Below are positions 8,885-17,215 of a stretch of DNA of 37,185 bases, piece after piece. Under the pieces are notes generated by a model, which worked only from the letters and a program-made list of their open reading frames with translations, made no database searches and was not told the DNA's origin. Location: contig JAFLTP010000028.1 in the NCBI GenBank assembly GCA_022510405.1, forward strand, positions 1-37,185, written 5' to 3'. The stretch's first letter is position 1, and every line of letters begins with the position of its first letter. The position numbers were made by a program, and so were the translations under genes. The DNA is from Muribaculaceae bacterium (GTDB taxonomy: Bacteria > Bacteroidota > Bacteroidia > Bacteroidales > Muribaculaceae).

Positions 8885-10285
8885 TTATCTACCCTTCAGA
8901 ATTTCCACGATACTTGGTATGAGCACATCTATGTCTGCGGCGCCAAGTGTCATAACTATGTCAAAATTACGATTTTTTATCAGATTCAGCAAATCTTTTC
9001 TCTCACAATAAACTTTTGACCCACACTCTACATCTTTGAGTATTAAATTGGAATCAACTCCGGGTATCGGTAGTTCCCTTGCAGGATATATTTCCGGCAT
9101 TATAACTTCGTCGGCTTCCGATAATGCAGCGGCAAAACCAGGGGCGAAATCTCTTGTCCGGCTATAGAGGTGGGGCTGAAATATTACTGTGAGTTTTTTA
9201 CCCGGATAGAGCTTTTTTACAGACTGAATGGAGGCTTTGACTTCATTAGGGCTATGGGCATAATCATCTATCATGACCGTTCTCCCATCTTTACCATCCA
9301 TGATTATTTCAAATCTTCTTTTGGCGCCCCTAAATTCTTTTAATCCTCTCTTCACCTCCTCTGCAGTGGCCCCTGCGGTTAGGCAGGCGGCAGCCGCCGC
9401 TACAGCATTGTCAATATTGATCTCTACCGGCACACCGGGCTCAAGTCCTTCTATCCTTACATCCGGACCTACAAGGGTGAATGTGATTGTGCCGTTACCA
9501 AACTTGATGTCTTCAGCATGCCAATCCCCAACTTTATCTCCGCTATAGGTCATTTCTTTAACTCCGGGTTTTAACCTCGGCTTAAGTTTCAATCCGCTGT
9601 GCACCAAAAGAGTTCCACCCTCTTTTATCAATGAAGTGAAATGTGCGAAACCTTCCAGATATCCTTCCTCGTCACCGTAAATGTCGAGATGATCAGGATC
9701 AACGGAAGTGACAACGGCTATCGTCGGTGTCAATCTATGAAAACTTCTGTCATATTCATCTGCTTCTATAATACTCCATTCCGAGCCGGGAGTCATCACC
9801 AAATTGCTTCCGATATTTCTTAATATTCCACCAAGGAAGGCGTTACAACCGATATGAGAATTGCGTAGTATATTAGCTATCATGCTGCAAGTCGTGGTCT
9901 TTCCATGAGATCCTGCCACACAGATGCTTTTGCTTGAGCGTGTGATCTTGCCCAAAAGTTCTGACCTCTTCACCACATTGAATCCATTCTCTTGAAACCA
10001 ATTTAAGATAGGACTGTCGTTTGGAATCGCCGGGGTGTAAACCACTAATGTTTCCTCCGGATTTCGAAACTCTTCGGGGATCTCCATCACTTCGTCAACA
10101 TAAGTGAGGTCGGCTCCCTCTTTCTCAAGTTGTCTGGTAAGTTCCGAAGGTGTCTTGTCATAGCCTGCTATATCAAACCCATTCTGCATGAGATATCTTT
10201 CGAGATTGGCCATCCCGATACCACCGGCTCCTACAAAATAGGCCCTCTTATACTGATCCAATTCCTTATTCTTTTCTCTTTCCAT
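8885..10285 (-). CDS. murC: UDP-N-acetylmuramate--L-alanine ligase MurC
   Basis: MurC adds L-Ala to UDP-MurNAc in the cytoplasm, the first amino-acid step of the peptidoglycan stem. Visible are the N-terminal Rossmann motif (FVGAGGIGM), the ATP-binding P loop GSHGKTTT (about 125-132), the central Mur-ligase acidic EADEYD segment, SVDPDHLDIYG, and the C-terminal DDYAHSPNEV and FQPHLYSRT motifs. I place the start at the ATG at 10285 (466 residues); a GTG two codons upstream (10291) is possible. The Shine-Dalgarno is weak in both cases. It lies between murG and ftsQ in the standard Bacteroidetes order. Confidence 0.97.
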   Translation of the reverse strand: MEREKNKELDQYKRAYFVGAGGIGMANLERYLMQNGFDIAGYDKTPSELTRQLEKEGADLTYVDEVMEIPEEFRNPEETLVVYTPAIPNDSPILNWFQENGFNVVKRSELLGKITRSSKSICVAGSHGKTTTCSMIANILRNSHIGCNAFLGGILRNIGSNLVMTPGSEWSIIEADEYDRSFHRLTPTIAVVTSVDPDHLDIYGDEEGYLEGFAHFTSLIKEGGTLLVHSGLKLKPRLKPGVKEMTYSGDKVGDWHAEDIKFGNGTITFTLVGPDVRIEGLEPGVPVEINIDNAVAAAAACLTAGATAEEVKRGLKEFRGAKRRFEIIMDGKDGRTVMIDDYAHSPNEVKASIQSVKKLYPGKKLTVIFQPHLYSRTRDFAPGFAAALSEADEVIMPEIYPARELPIPGVDSNLILKDVECGSKVYCERKDLLNLIKNRNFDIVMTLGAADIDVLIPSIVEILKGR

Positions 10286-10342
10286 TATCACTCTTCACTC
10301 TGATAAGAAGGAAACTTCAATGTCTCCTGTCTCTTCTCAATT

Positions 10343-11476
10343 TTAAACTTTAAGCAACCGGCATACCTCGTCTACAATCCGGGATGCACTGTCTCTAATT
10401 CCCATTTCGGAGATTTTTTTTGACATCTCTGAAAGTTTTTCAGGATTTGTTATCAGTTCCAATGCTTCAGCAACAAGTTTTTCTCTTGCTTCGCTATCCT
10501 TTGTCAAAACAGCCGCACCTTTTTTCACCAATGCCATTGCGTTGTGGGTTTGATGGTCTTCTGCAACATTGGGCGATGGAACTAAAATCACCGGTTTGCC
10601 TAATGCCTGAAGTTCACTGATAGACGCTGCCCCGGCTCTGGATATCACAAGATCGGCCCCTTTATAGGCAGCACCCATATCCGTTATAAACTGTGTCACC
10701 ACAACTCCTTTCAATCCTTTACATGCTTCGGGGCCGCGGTTGCCGAAATTCTTACCGGTTTGCCATATCACCTGAATTCCTTTCGATGCTATTTCCCGTA
10801 TGCCTTTTTCCAGGCTTTCATTGATTGTGAGCGCACCTAAACTACCACCCACCACCAACAAAGTCTTTTTGTCGGGCGACAGTCCAAAAGATTCCAAAGA
10901 TTCCTTGCGAGTCAATGATTTTTCCAATAATCTCTGGCGTATGGGATTGCCGGTCTTGACAATTGTTTCCGCAGGAAAGAAACGATCCATATCATCGTAG
11001 GCAACACAAATTGAATCCGCCTTCTTTGCCAACAATTTATTTGTGACTCCTGCATAAGAATTTTGTTCCTGTATAAGTGTCGGAATTCCGGCTTTTTGTG
11101 CAGCTTTAAGAACCGGTCCTGACGCATAACCCCCGACTCCCACCACCACTTCAGGTTTGAAGTCTTTAACGATCTTTTTCGCCATACCCATACTTGAAAA
11201 GAGTTTGGCAAGTACCTTAATATTTCTCCAGGGTCGTTTGCGGTCGAAACCGGCCACAGGGAGTCCGATGATTTTGTACCCGGCTTCCGGTACACGTGTC
11301 ATTTCCATACGACCCGCTGCACCGACAAACAATATCTCCGCATCAAGGCGTTTCCTTAATTCTTCGGCTATGGATAGGGCCGGGAAAATATGGCCTCCGG
11401 TGCCTCCTCCACTCACAAGTATACGTGGACGTTTCTTATTTGTTGTTCCTCCCGGAGTTGTTAACGTTTCTTTCAT
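10343..11476 (-). CDS. murG: UDP-GlcNAc--lipid I transferase MurG
   Basis: MurG is the peripheral inner-membrane GT28 glycosyltransferase that adds GlcNAc to lipid I, giving lipid II. The glycine-rich G-loop GGGTGGHIFP lies at residues 23-32, with a second loop GGYASGP near 115. The C-terminal donor-binding region carries VVGGSLGA and ISRAGAASISELQALGKPVILVPSP. The 377 residues are typical. The first 14 residues are an extra polar extension before the family N-terminus. Its ATG overlaps the ftsW stop by 4 bp, coupling the probable flippase/polymerase gene to lipid II synthesis. Confidence 0.97.
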   Translation of the reverse strand: MKETLTTPGGTTNKKRPRILVSGGGTGGHIFPALSIAEELRKRLDAEILFVGAAGRMEMTRVPEAGYKIIGLPVAGFDRKRPWRNIKVLAKLFSSMGMAKKIVKDFKPEVVVGVGGYASGPVLKAAQKAGIPTLIQEQNSYAGVTNKLLAKKADSICVAYDDMDRFFPAETIVKTGNPIRQRLLEKSLTRKESLESFGLSPDKKTLLVVGGSLGALTINESLEKGIREIASKGIQVIWQTGKNFGNRGPEACKGLKGVVVTQFITDMGAAYKGADLVISRAGAASISELQALGKPVILVPSPNVAEDHQTHNAMALVKKGAAVLTKDSEAREKLVAEALELITNPEKLSEMSKKISEMGIRDSASRIVDEVCRLLKV

Positions 11477-12804
11477 CTTGAGGGTGTATTTTCATAGTTT
11501 GAGAAGTTTGTGGCCTGCATATCCTCCGGAAGTTCCTTGAGTTCTGCCTTTATTTGCTTAGCATCACTTGTGGTGACTGCAAATCTGCTCACCGACAACA
11601 TCGTTCCGATAGCCACAGACATCACCAATACGGAGGTTCCTCCTTTTGAAATGAAGGGGAGAGGTTGACCGCTAACCGGGAACAATCCGGTCACAATTGC
11701 CATATGCACCAAGGCCTGCAACACTATCAATACAGCACAACCCATGATCATGAAACTTGGGATTGCAAGTCTGCATCGATACGCTATTCTGCCCGCACGA
11801 GCCAGAAGCATCAAATAGAGAATAAGCAATGCTATGCCACCCACCAAACCTGTATCTTCCACAATTATGGAATAAATATAATCGGAGAAGGCGAGGGGTA
11901 GTCGGGCACTTTCCCTGGAGTTGCCCGGTCCTTGACCAAATACGCCTCCATTGGCTTGTGCTATCTTGGAGAATACCACCTGACGGTTATAATCATCTAT
12001 TTCATCATCAGGATTAACTCCGGCGATAAATCTGGAAATTCTACCTTTATGGGTGCTCGCGCGGCCTTCGGATCTACCCACTGCGACGCTCTGTTCCACC
12101 TTATCAAACTCATCGCTTTCGTCTTGATACTTCACTAAATATAGTGCGCCTCCACACACTCCGTAAAGCACCATCACTAAAAAGAATTGTTTCCATTTCA
12201 TACCCCCGATAAGGAACATGGCTACACTCACCATGAAGAGCAGAAGGGTATTGGTGAGTCCGTTTTTCCATAGACAGGCTGCGAATACCACTGCAACCAA
12301 TGCCGAATATATAACCCCCTTGGTGGATATTCCTCCGCCTTTTTGTTCCCGGCCCAGTATTCGAGCTAACAGTATCACAACCGTATATTTCACTATTTCA
12401 GCCGGTTGTATTGTGAAACCCGCTATCTTTATAGCCCTTTGGGCACCATTGATTTCTATCCCAAAGAAATTTGACAACATGAGCAAGCCCAAAGAAGCTA
12501 AGGCCATCACCATAGCGAAATGACTGATATTTTTATAATGCACATTCTGTAGAAGGATCACTAAACCAAGACCTCCCACAAGAAACATTCCATGCCTTAT
12601 CAAGGGCATATATACATTGGAGGCTGACACCTCTGAACTTGAGGCCGAAAATAGTTCAATCACTGACACCACCAATAAAGTGATGTATATTCCCCAGATA
12701 TAGGGATCAGCCCTTCTGGGTTGATAACCGGAGGATACAGCCTGTTTTTTTGCTTTTACTTCCTGTCCGTCAATCGTTTCTCTGATGATTATTGATTCTG
12801 CCAT
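11473..12804 (-). CDS. ftsW: Septal peptidoglycan glycosyltransferase FtsW
   Basis: A SEDS-family polytopic membrane protein, about ten transmembrane helices, that polymerises glycan strands at the septum with FtsI. SEDS features visible include an early conserved helix pair (GLVILLQNVHYKNI), NGAQRAIKIAGFTIQPAEIVKY, the large extracytoplasmic loop (about 235-305) ending GGVFGQGPGNSRESARLPLAFSD, and the late LPFISKGGTSVLV motif. A 35-residue polar N-terminus precedes helix 1. Position between murD and murG, together with ftsI in the same run, favours FtsW over the elongation paralogue RodA. Confidence 0.95.
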   Translation of the reverse strand: MAESIIIRETIDGQEVKAKKQAVSSGYQPRRADPYIWGIYITLLVVSVIELFSASSSEVSASNVYMPLIRHGMFLVGGLGLVILLQNVHYKNISHFAMVMALASLGLLMLSNFFGIEINGAQRAIKIAGFTIQPAEIVKYTVVILLARILGREQKGGGISTKGVIYSALVAVVFAACLWKNGLTNTLLLFMVSVAMFLIGGMKWKQFFLVMVLYGVCGGALYLVKYQDESDEFDKVEQSVAVGRSEGRASTHKGRISRFIAGVNPDDEIDDYNRQVVFSKIAQANGGVFGQGPGNSRESARLPLAFSDYIYSIIVEDTGLVGGIALLILYLMLLARAGRIAYRCRLAIPSFMIMGCAVLIVLQALVHMAIVTGLFPVSGQPLPFISKGGTSVLVMSVAIGTMLSVSRFAVTTSDAKQIKAELKELPEDMQATNFSNYENTPSR

Positions 12805-12820
12805 TGGAGTTGTTTGTCTT

Positions 12821-12890
12821 TATGGTCTTATGGTCTGGTAGTCTGGTAGTCTTGTGGTCTTGTAGTCTTGTAGTCTGGTGGTATTGTAAT
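12821..12890. repeat. Tandem octamer array in the ftsW-murD gap
   Basis: On the plus strand about eight 8-bp units run head to tail: TATGGTCT twice, GGTAGTCT twice, TGTGGTCT, TGTAGTCT twice, then GGTGGTAT decaying into TGTAAT. The unit differs from the heptamers elsewhere in the cluster. It fills most of the 102-bp gap between murD and ftsW. Confidence 0.88.
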
Positions 12891-12906
12891 CACTTATCTT
12901 TCCGCT

Positions 12907-14271
12907 TTAAACTTTCCACTTTCTCACAGCATCTTTGAATTTGCGGCCACGATCTTCATAGCTGGTGAATAGATCGAAACTTGCGCAACAAGGGGAAAGT
13001 AACACAGTGTCTCCTTCCTTGGCAATTTCCCTACAAGCATTAAGCGCATCTTCAAGTGAATGGGTGTCTCTGATCTCCGGTACTTTACCGCTGAAAAAGT
13101 CAATGAGTTTTTCATTGTGGAGCCCCATACACACAATTGCCTTTACCTTTGTTTTAACCAAATCTTCGATTTCAGTGTAATCGTTTCCTTTGTCTTTTCC
13201 CCCCAAAATCAACACAACCGGGGTATCCATACTTTCAAGGGCGTACCAAGTGGAATTCACATTGGTGGCTTTGGAATCGTTGACATATCTCACTCCGTTG
13301 ATTGTTTCAACATATTCCAATCTATGTTCCACTGCCTCGAAATCTTCTAAAGCCTCTCTGATACTTTCTTTACGTATATTCAAAGCCGTGGCTGAAAGTC
13401 CTGCCGCCATCGAGTTATAGAGGTTGTGAAGACCCGGCAAAGATATCTTGTCGCGAGGAATTTCCCACACATCCATAGGGGTAGAAAACCTAACGATACC
13501 ATTGTCAAGATATGCTGCGGTTTCATCTTCTTTGTCAATTCCGAAAGGGAGTTTAAATGCTTCTCCCTGCACCGTCTGAATCTGTTGTTTGATCAGTGGA
13601 TCATCTTGCCAGTATATGAAGAAATCATCTTTGGTTTGATTCTGCAGTATACGGAATTTTGCCGCGGCATAGTTCTCCATCTTATAGTCATAGCGGTCAA
13701 GATGGTCAGGAGTGATATTTAAAATCACTGCGATGTTGGCCTTGAATTTATACATGTTTTCAAGTTGGAAACTTGAAAGTTCTATCACATAGATTGCATG
13801 CGGATCTCGTGAAACTTGCAAAGCCAGACTTTTACCTACATTCCCTGCAACACCTACATCTATTCCCGCTTTTTTAAGAATATGATAGGTGAGTAGGGTA
13901 GTGGTGGTCTTTCCGTTCGATCCTGTTATGCACACCATTTTGGAATTGGTGTATCCGGCTGCGAATTCTATTTCAGATACCACCGGAATTCCTTTCTCCA
14001 TAAGCTTTTTAACAATCGGAGCCGTAGGCGGTATACCTGGACTTTTCACCACGATATCAGCACTCAGAATCTTTTCTTCTGTATGTTTCCTTTCCTCAAA
14101 GTCTATATTTTCATCTTCCAAAACTTTGCGATAGGAGGAGGCTAAGTTGCCCAAATCCGACAGGAACACTTCAAATCCCTTATCCTTGCCGAGCACAGCC
14201 GCTCCAACTCCACTTTCACCTCCACCCAGCACTACAAGCCTCTCTCTCATTATCTTATTCTCTTCCATCAT
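12907..14271 (-). CDS. murD: UDP-MurNAc-L-alanine--D-glutamate ligase MurD
   Basis: MurD adds D-Glu to UDP-MurNAc-L-Ala. Motifs: N-terminal LVVLGGGESGVGAA (12-25), P loop GSNGKTTT (117-124), the ELSSFQLE segment, NITPDHLDRY and the C-terminal NDSKATN and LGGKDKG motifs. Length 454 from the first ATG; starts at the second Met or at Met8 (14250, preceded by GGAAGAG) are equally plausible, and Met8 gives the family N-terminus. The gene ends KWKV with stop codon inside an AAGTTTAAAG string that resembles the repeats found in the neighbouring gaps. Confidence 0.96.
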   Translation of the reverse strand: MMEENKIMRERLVVLGGGESGVGAAVLGKDKGFEVFLSDLGNLASSYRKVLEDENIDFEERKHTEEKILSADIVVKSPGIPPTAPIVKKLMEKGIPVVSEIEFAAGYTNSKMVCITGSNGKTTTTLLTYHILKKAGIDVGVAGNVGKSLALQVSRDPHAIYVIELSSFQLENMYKFKANIAVILNITPDHLDRYDYKMENYAAAKFRILQNQTKDDFFIYWQDDPLIKQQIQTVQGEAFKLPFGIDKEDETAAYLDNGIVRFSTPMDVWEIPRDKISLPGLHNLYNSMAAGLSATALNIRKESIREALEDFEAVEHRLEYVETINGVRYVNDSKATNVNSTWYALESMDTPVVLILGGKDKGNDYTEIEDLVKTKVKAIVCMGLHNEKLIDFFSGKVPEIRDTHSLEDALNACREIAKEGDTVLLSPCCASFDLFTSYEDRGRKFKDAVRKWKV

Positions 14272-14307
14272 TTATTTCTACAACTCTAAACTCTTAAAAC
14301 TTTCCAC
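14272..14307. repeat. Degenerate period-7 tract, mraY-murD gap
   Basis: The 36-bp gap reads on the plus strand as imperfect CTAAACT/CTTAAAACT-type units spaced about 7 bp apart. It is a weaker version of the arrays in the ftsA-ftsZ and mraY-murE gaps. Confidence 0.45.
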
Positions 14308-15579
14308 TTATCTCACCTTCAGTGTCACGAAGGTTATGGTCGCCAAAAGTATTCCCACTATCCAGAATCTGGTCACAATCTTTGATTCCGGGATAGGACT
14401 TGCCGGGAAATTGATGATACTCTTTATATTTGGGTCACCCGCCTTTTGAAAATGGTGGTGGAGTGGTGTCATCTTGAAAATTCTCCTTCCCTCTCCATAT
14501 TTTCTTTTAGTGATTTTAAAATATCCCACCTGCATCATCACAGACAAATCTTCCAGAAAGAAAATCAAGCAAAGCAAGGGTATCAGCAATTCCTTCCTGA
14601 TAAGAATTGCAAACACTGCCAGTATACCACCCAAGGTCAAACTTCCGGTATCTCCCATAAAAACTTGTGCGGGGAATGCGTTATACCACAGAAATCCTAC
14701 TAAAGCTCCTATGAATGCTGCGGCATAAACCACCAACTCTTCGCTTCCCGGAATATACATTATATTCAGATATCCTGCATAGATGATATTGCCTCCCAAA
14801 TAGGCCATTATTGCAAGCGCCAGTCCAATTATGGCAGATGTCCCGGCACACAGTCCGTCAAGTCCGTCAGTCAGGTTGGCTCCGTTGCTCACAGCTGTCA
14901 CTACCACAATAACCACAAATACAAATACAATCCAACCCATCGTTTGTGCCGCATTTTCATCCTCAATCCAATCCGTTAGCCATTCATAATTGAAGTTGTT
15001 GTTTTTGAAAAAAGGTATTGTGGTTTGGGGTGTCTTTTCCATTGTCCCCTTGTGCACAATTTCTATCAATTCGTCACCTTTCTGGCTTTCCATCTCCATA
15101 TTCTCGCTCATCACGATATTGGGTGACAGCCACATAGTAATACCCACCAACAATCCCAATCCTACCTGGCCTGTCACTTTGTATTTCCCTTTCAAACCAT
15201 CTTTGTTGTGATATTTTAATTTTCTATAGTCATCCAGAAATCCTATTGCGCCCATCCATAATGTTGCAACGATCATTAGAATCATATAAATGTTTGAAAG
15301 ATTTCCGATAAGGAAACATGGCACAAGTATGGAAAGGATGATTATTACTCCTCCCATTGTGGGCGTGCCTTTCTTGCTCATTTGTCCTTCAAGACCTAAA
15401 TTACGAATCACTTCGCCCACCTGCAATCTTTGTAGCCTTGTGATGATGCTTCGTCCGAAAATCAATGCTATAAGCATCGCCAAAGTGAAGGATGCGCCGG
15501 CTCGGAAGGTGATGTAATCCACCAGTCGGGCTCCGGGTATATCGTAGTCTTGAATTGATTGAAATAAATAGTAAAACAC
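14308..15579 (-). CDS. mraY: Phospho-MurNAc-pentapeptide translocase MraY
   Basis: MraY transfers phospho-MurNAc-pentapeptide to undecaprenyl phosphate, making lipid I at the inner membrane. Catalytic features are DDY (116-118), NLTDGLDGL (235-243), MGDTGS (308-313) and HHH (374-376). About ten transmembrane helices are visible. At 423 residues it is longer than E. coli MraY (360), mainly because of a polar loop at about 155-212; the longer form is common in Bacteroidetes. Translation starts at a GTG (15579), since no in-frame ATG lies nearby and MFYYLFQ matches the expected N-terminus. It is preceded by the largest repeat-filled gap in the cluster. Confidence 0.96.
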   Translation of the reverse strand: MFYYLFQSIQDYDIPGARLVDYITFRAGASFTLAMLIALIFGRSIITRLQRLQVGEVIRNLGLEGQMSKKGTPTMGGVIIILSILVPCFLIGNLSNIYMILMIVATLWMGAIGFLDDYRKLKYHNKDGLKGKYKVTGQVGLGLLVGITMWLSPNIVMSENMEMESQKGDELIEIVHKGTMEKTPQTTIPFFKNNNFNYEWLTDWIEDENAAQTMGWIVFVFVVIVVVTAVSNGANLTDGLDGLCAGTSAIIGLALAIMAYLGGNIIYAGYLNIMYIPGSEELVVYAAAFIGALVGFLWYNAFPAQVFMGDTGSLTLGGILAVFAILIRKELLIPLLCLIFFLEDLSVMMQVGYFKITKRKYGEGRRIFKMTPLHHHFQKAGDPNIKSIINFPASPIPESKIVTRFWIVGILLATITFVTLKVR

Positions 15580-15611
15580 TGGACTGAGTTTTGGGGGTTG
15601 TGAGTTGGAGT

Positions 15612-15667
15612 TGTGAGTTATGAGTTTTAAGTTGTGAGTTGTAAGTTTTAAGTTGTAAGTTTTAAGT
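15612..15667. repeat. Tandem heptamer array A in the mraY-murE gap
   Basis: Eight perfect-length 7-bp units on the plus strand: TGTGAGT, TATGAGT, TTTAAGT, TGTGAGT, TGTAAGT, TTTAAGT, TGTAAGT, TTTAAGT. Less regular copies extend left to about 15585. The unit family is the one seen at 6641-6703, although the sites are 9 kb apart. Confidence 0.9.
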
Positions 15668-15687
15668 TTGAGACTTATACTATTTAC

Positions 15688-15757
15688 TTTACACTTTACA
15701 CTTTACACTTTACACTTTACACTTTAAACTTTACACTTTAAACTTTAAACTTTATAC
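15688..15757. repeat. Tandem heptamer array B in the mraY-murE gap
   Basis: Ten 7-bp units on the plus strand: TTTACAC five times, then TTTAAAC, TTTACAC, TTTAAAC, TTTAAAC and TTTATAC. The last unit runs into the murE stop codon (15752-15754), so the array starts within the gene's last codons. The unit is distinct from array A, 20 bp away. Confidence 0.92.
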
Positions 15758-17215
15758 TTTCATACTCAAAACGGCTTTGACTTCTTCCGCGTCGTCGAAG
15801 TGGTGTCGCACTCCTTTCACCTCCTGATATGGTTCATGACCTTTCCCGGCCACCAATATCACGGTTCCCGGCTCGGCAAGTTCTACAGCTCGTTTTATCG
15901 CTTCTCTGCGGTCGGTTATCTGTTCTGTACGTTTCAATTCTTCTTTGCTTAGTCCCGCTGCCATCTGAGCTATGATTTCATCCGGTTCTTCAAACCTTGG
16001 ATTGTCGCTTGTCAATATCAAGATATCGCTTCTGCAGGCTGCTTCCTGTGCCATAATGGGTCGCTTGCCGGAATCTCTGTTGCCGCCGGCTCCAACCACG
16101 GTAATGACTCTTCCGTTTGAGCCCACTATATCCCTTATAGTGTCAAGTACATTTATCAAAGCATCGGGAGTGTGGGCGTAGTCCACAATTGCTGCAATTC
16201 CCGTGGGGGAAAGGAAGGGTTGGAAACGACCCGCTACCGGCACCAGTTTACTCATATTCACCAATACTTCCTCAGGATTGAAACCGCAGAGGATAGACGC
16301 GCCATAAACCGCTGTAAGGTTATAGGCGTTGAATCTTCCTGTGAACATCACCTCAACCTCATGTCCGTTGAGCGATAGGAGAGTGCCGTCAAGACGCGTC
16401 TCTATCACTTTCCCGCGGAAATCGGCATCAGTCCTCAAGGAATAGGTGTAAACCTTGGCCTTGGTGTTCTGCACCATGAATCTACCCGATTTGTCATCTT
16501 CGTTGGTGAGGGCGAAAGCATCTTTGTCAAGCATATCGAAAAATGCTTTCTTTGCTCTCATATAATTATCAACCGTGCCATGATAATCCAAATGGTCACG
16601 TGTCAGGTTGGAGAAGATTGCACCTGCAAAATTCAATCCTGCAACTCTTTTTTGAGCTGTAGAGTGAGAGGATACTTCCATAAATGCATATTCACACCCA
16701 TCATCCACCATCTCTGCGAGCAATCTGTTGAGACTTATAGGATCGGGAGTGGTATGGGTTGAAGGCACCTTGCGGTTGCCTATATAATTACATACTGTAG
16801 AGAGCAAACCTGCCTTAAAGCCCTCAAGTTTCGCCATTTCATAGAGTAGGGTAGCGGTGGTAGTCTTCCCGTTTGTGCCGGTCACTCCCACAAGTGTCAA
16901 ATGGCGTGAAGGATGTCCGAACCAAGCCGACGCTAATTCTCCCAATGCTTTAGCGGAGTCTGCCACTCTTATATATGTCACTCCCTTATCAAGTGTCGAT
17001 GGCATTTCTTCACACACCACTGCTGCCACATTCGCACTGGTAACAACGGGTATATACTTGTGACCGTCGGTTGTTACTCCTTTCACCGCTACGAAAATTC
17101 CATCTTTTTCAGCCTTTCTGGAGTCGCTTTCCAGTGAACTTATGTTTTTGTCGGTCTCGCCGATGATTTCAAGTACATCTATATCGGCAAGCAGCTCGTT
17201 CAATTTCTTTGTCAT
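15752..17215 (-). CDS. murE: UDP-MurNAc-tripeptide synthetase MurE, meso-diaminopimelate type
   Basis: MurE adds the third stem residue. The ATP loop TGTNGKTTT lies at 112-120; SNLTRDHLDYHG (202-213) and the AKKAFF Lys region (about 222, carbamylated Lys by family) follow. DNPR at 404-407 is the motif that recognises meso-diaminopimelate, so the wall should be of the DAP (A1-gamma) type. Length is 487. Its ATG overlaps the ftsI stop by 4 bp. Its stop codon is embedded in the heptamer array. Confidence 0.97.
   Translation of the reverse strand: MTKKLNELLADIDVLEIIGETDKNISSLESDSRKAEKDGIFVAVKGVTTDGHKYIPVVTSANVAAVVCEEMPSTLDKGVTYIRVADSAKALGELASAWFGHPSRHLTLVGVTGTNGKTTTATLLYEMAKLEGFKAGLLSTVCNYIGNRKVPSTHTTPDPISLNRLLAEMVDDGCEYAFMEVSSHSTAQKRVAGLNFAGAIFSNLTRDHLDYHGTVDNYMRAKKAFFDMLDKDAFALTNEDDKSGRFMVQNTKAKVYTYSLRTDADFRGKVIETRLDGTLLSLNGHEVEVMFTGRFNAYNLTAVYGASILCGFNPEEVLVNMSKLVPVAGRFQPFLSPTGIAAIVDYAHTPDALINVLDTIRDIVGSNGRVITVVGAGGNRDSGKRPIMAQEAACRSDILILTSDNPRFEEPDEIIAQMAAGLSKEELKRTEQITDRREAIKRAVELAEPGTVILVAGKGHEPYQEVKGVRHHFDDAEEVKAVLSMKV

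Noticed and set aside
6641..15757. Tandem arrays considered as CRISPR or integron-like repeats
   Set aside because: Units of 7-8 bp with no spacers, no cas or integrase genes.
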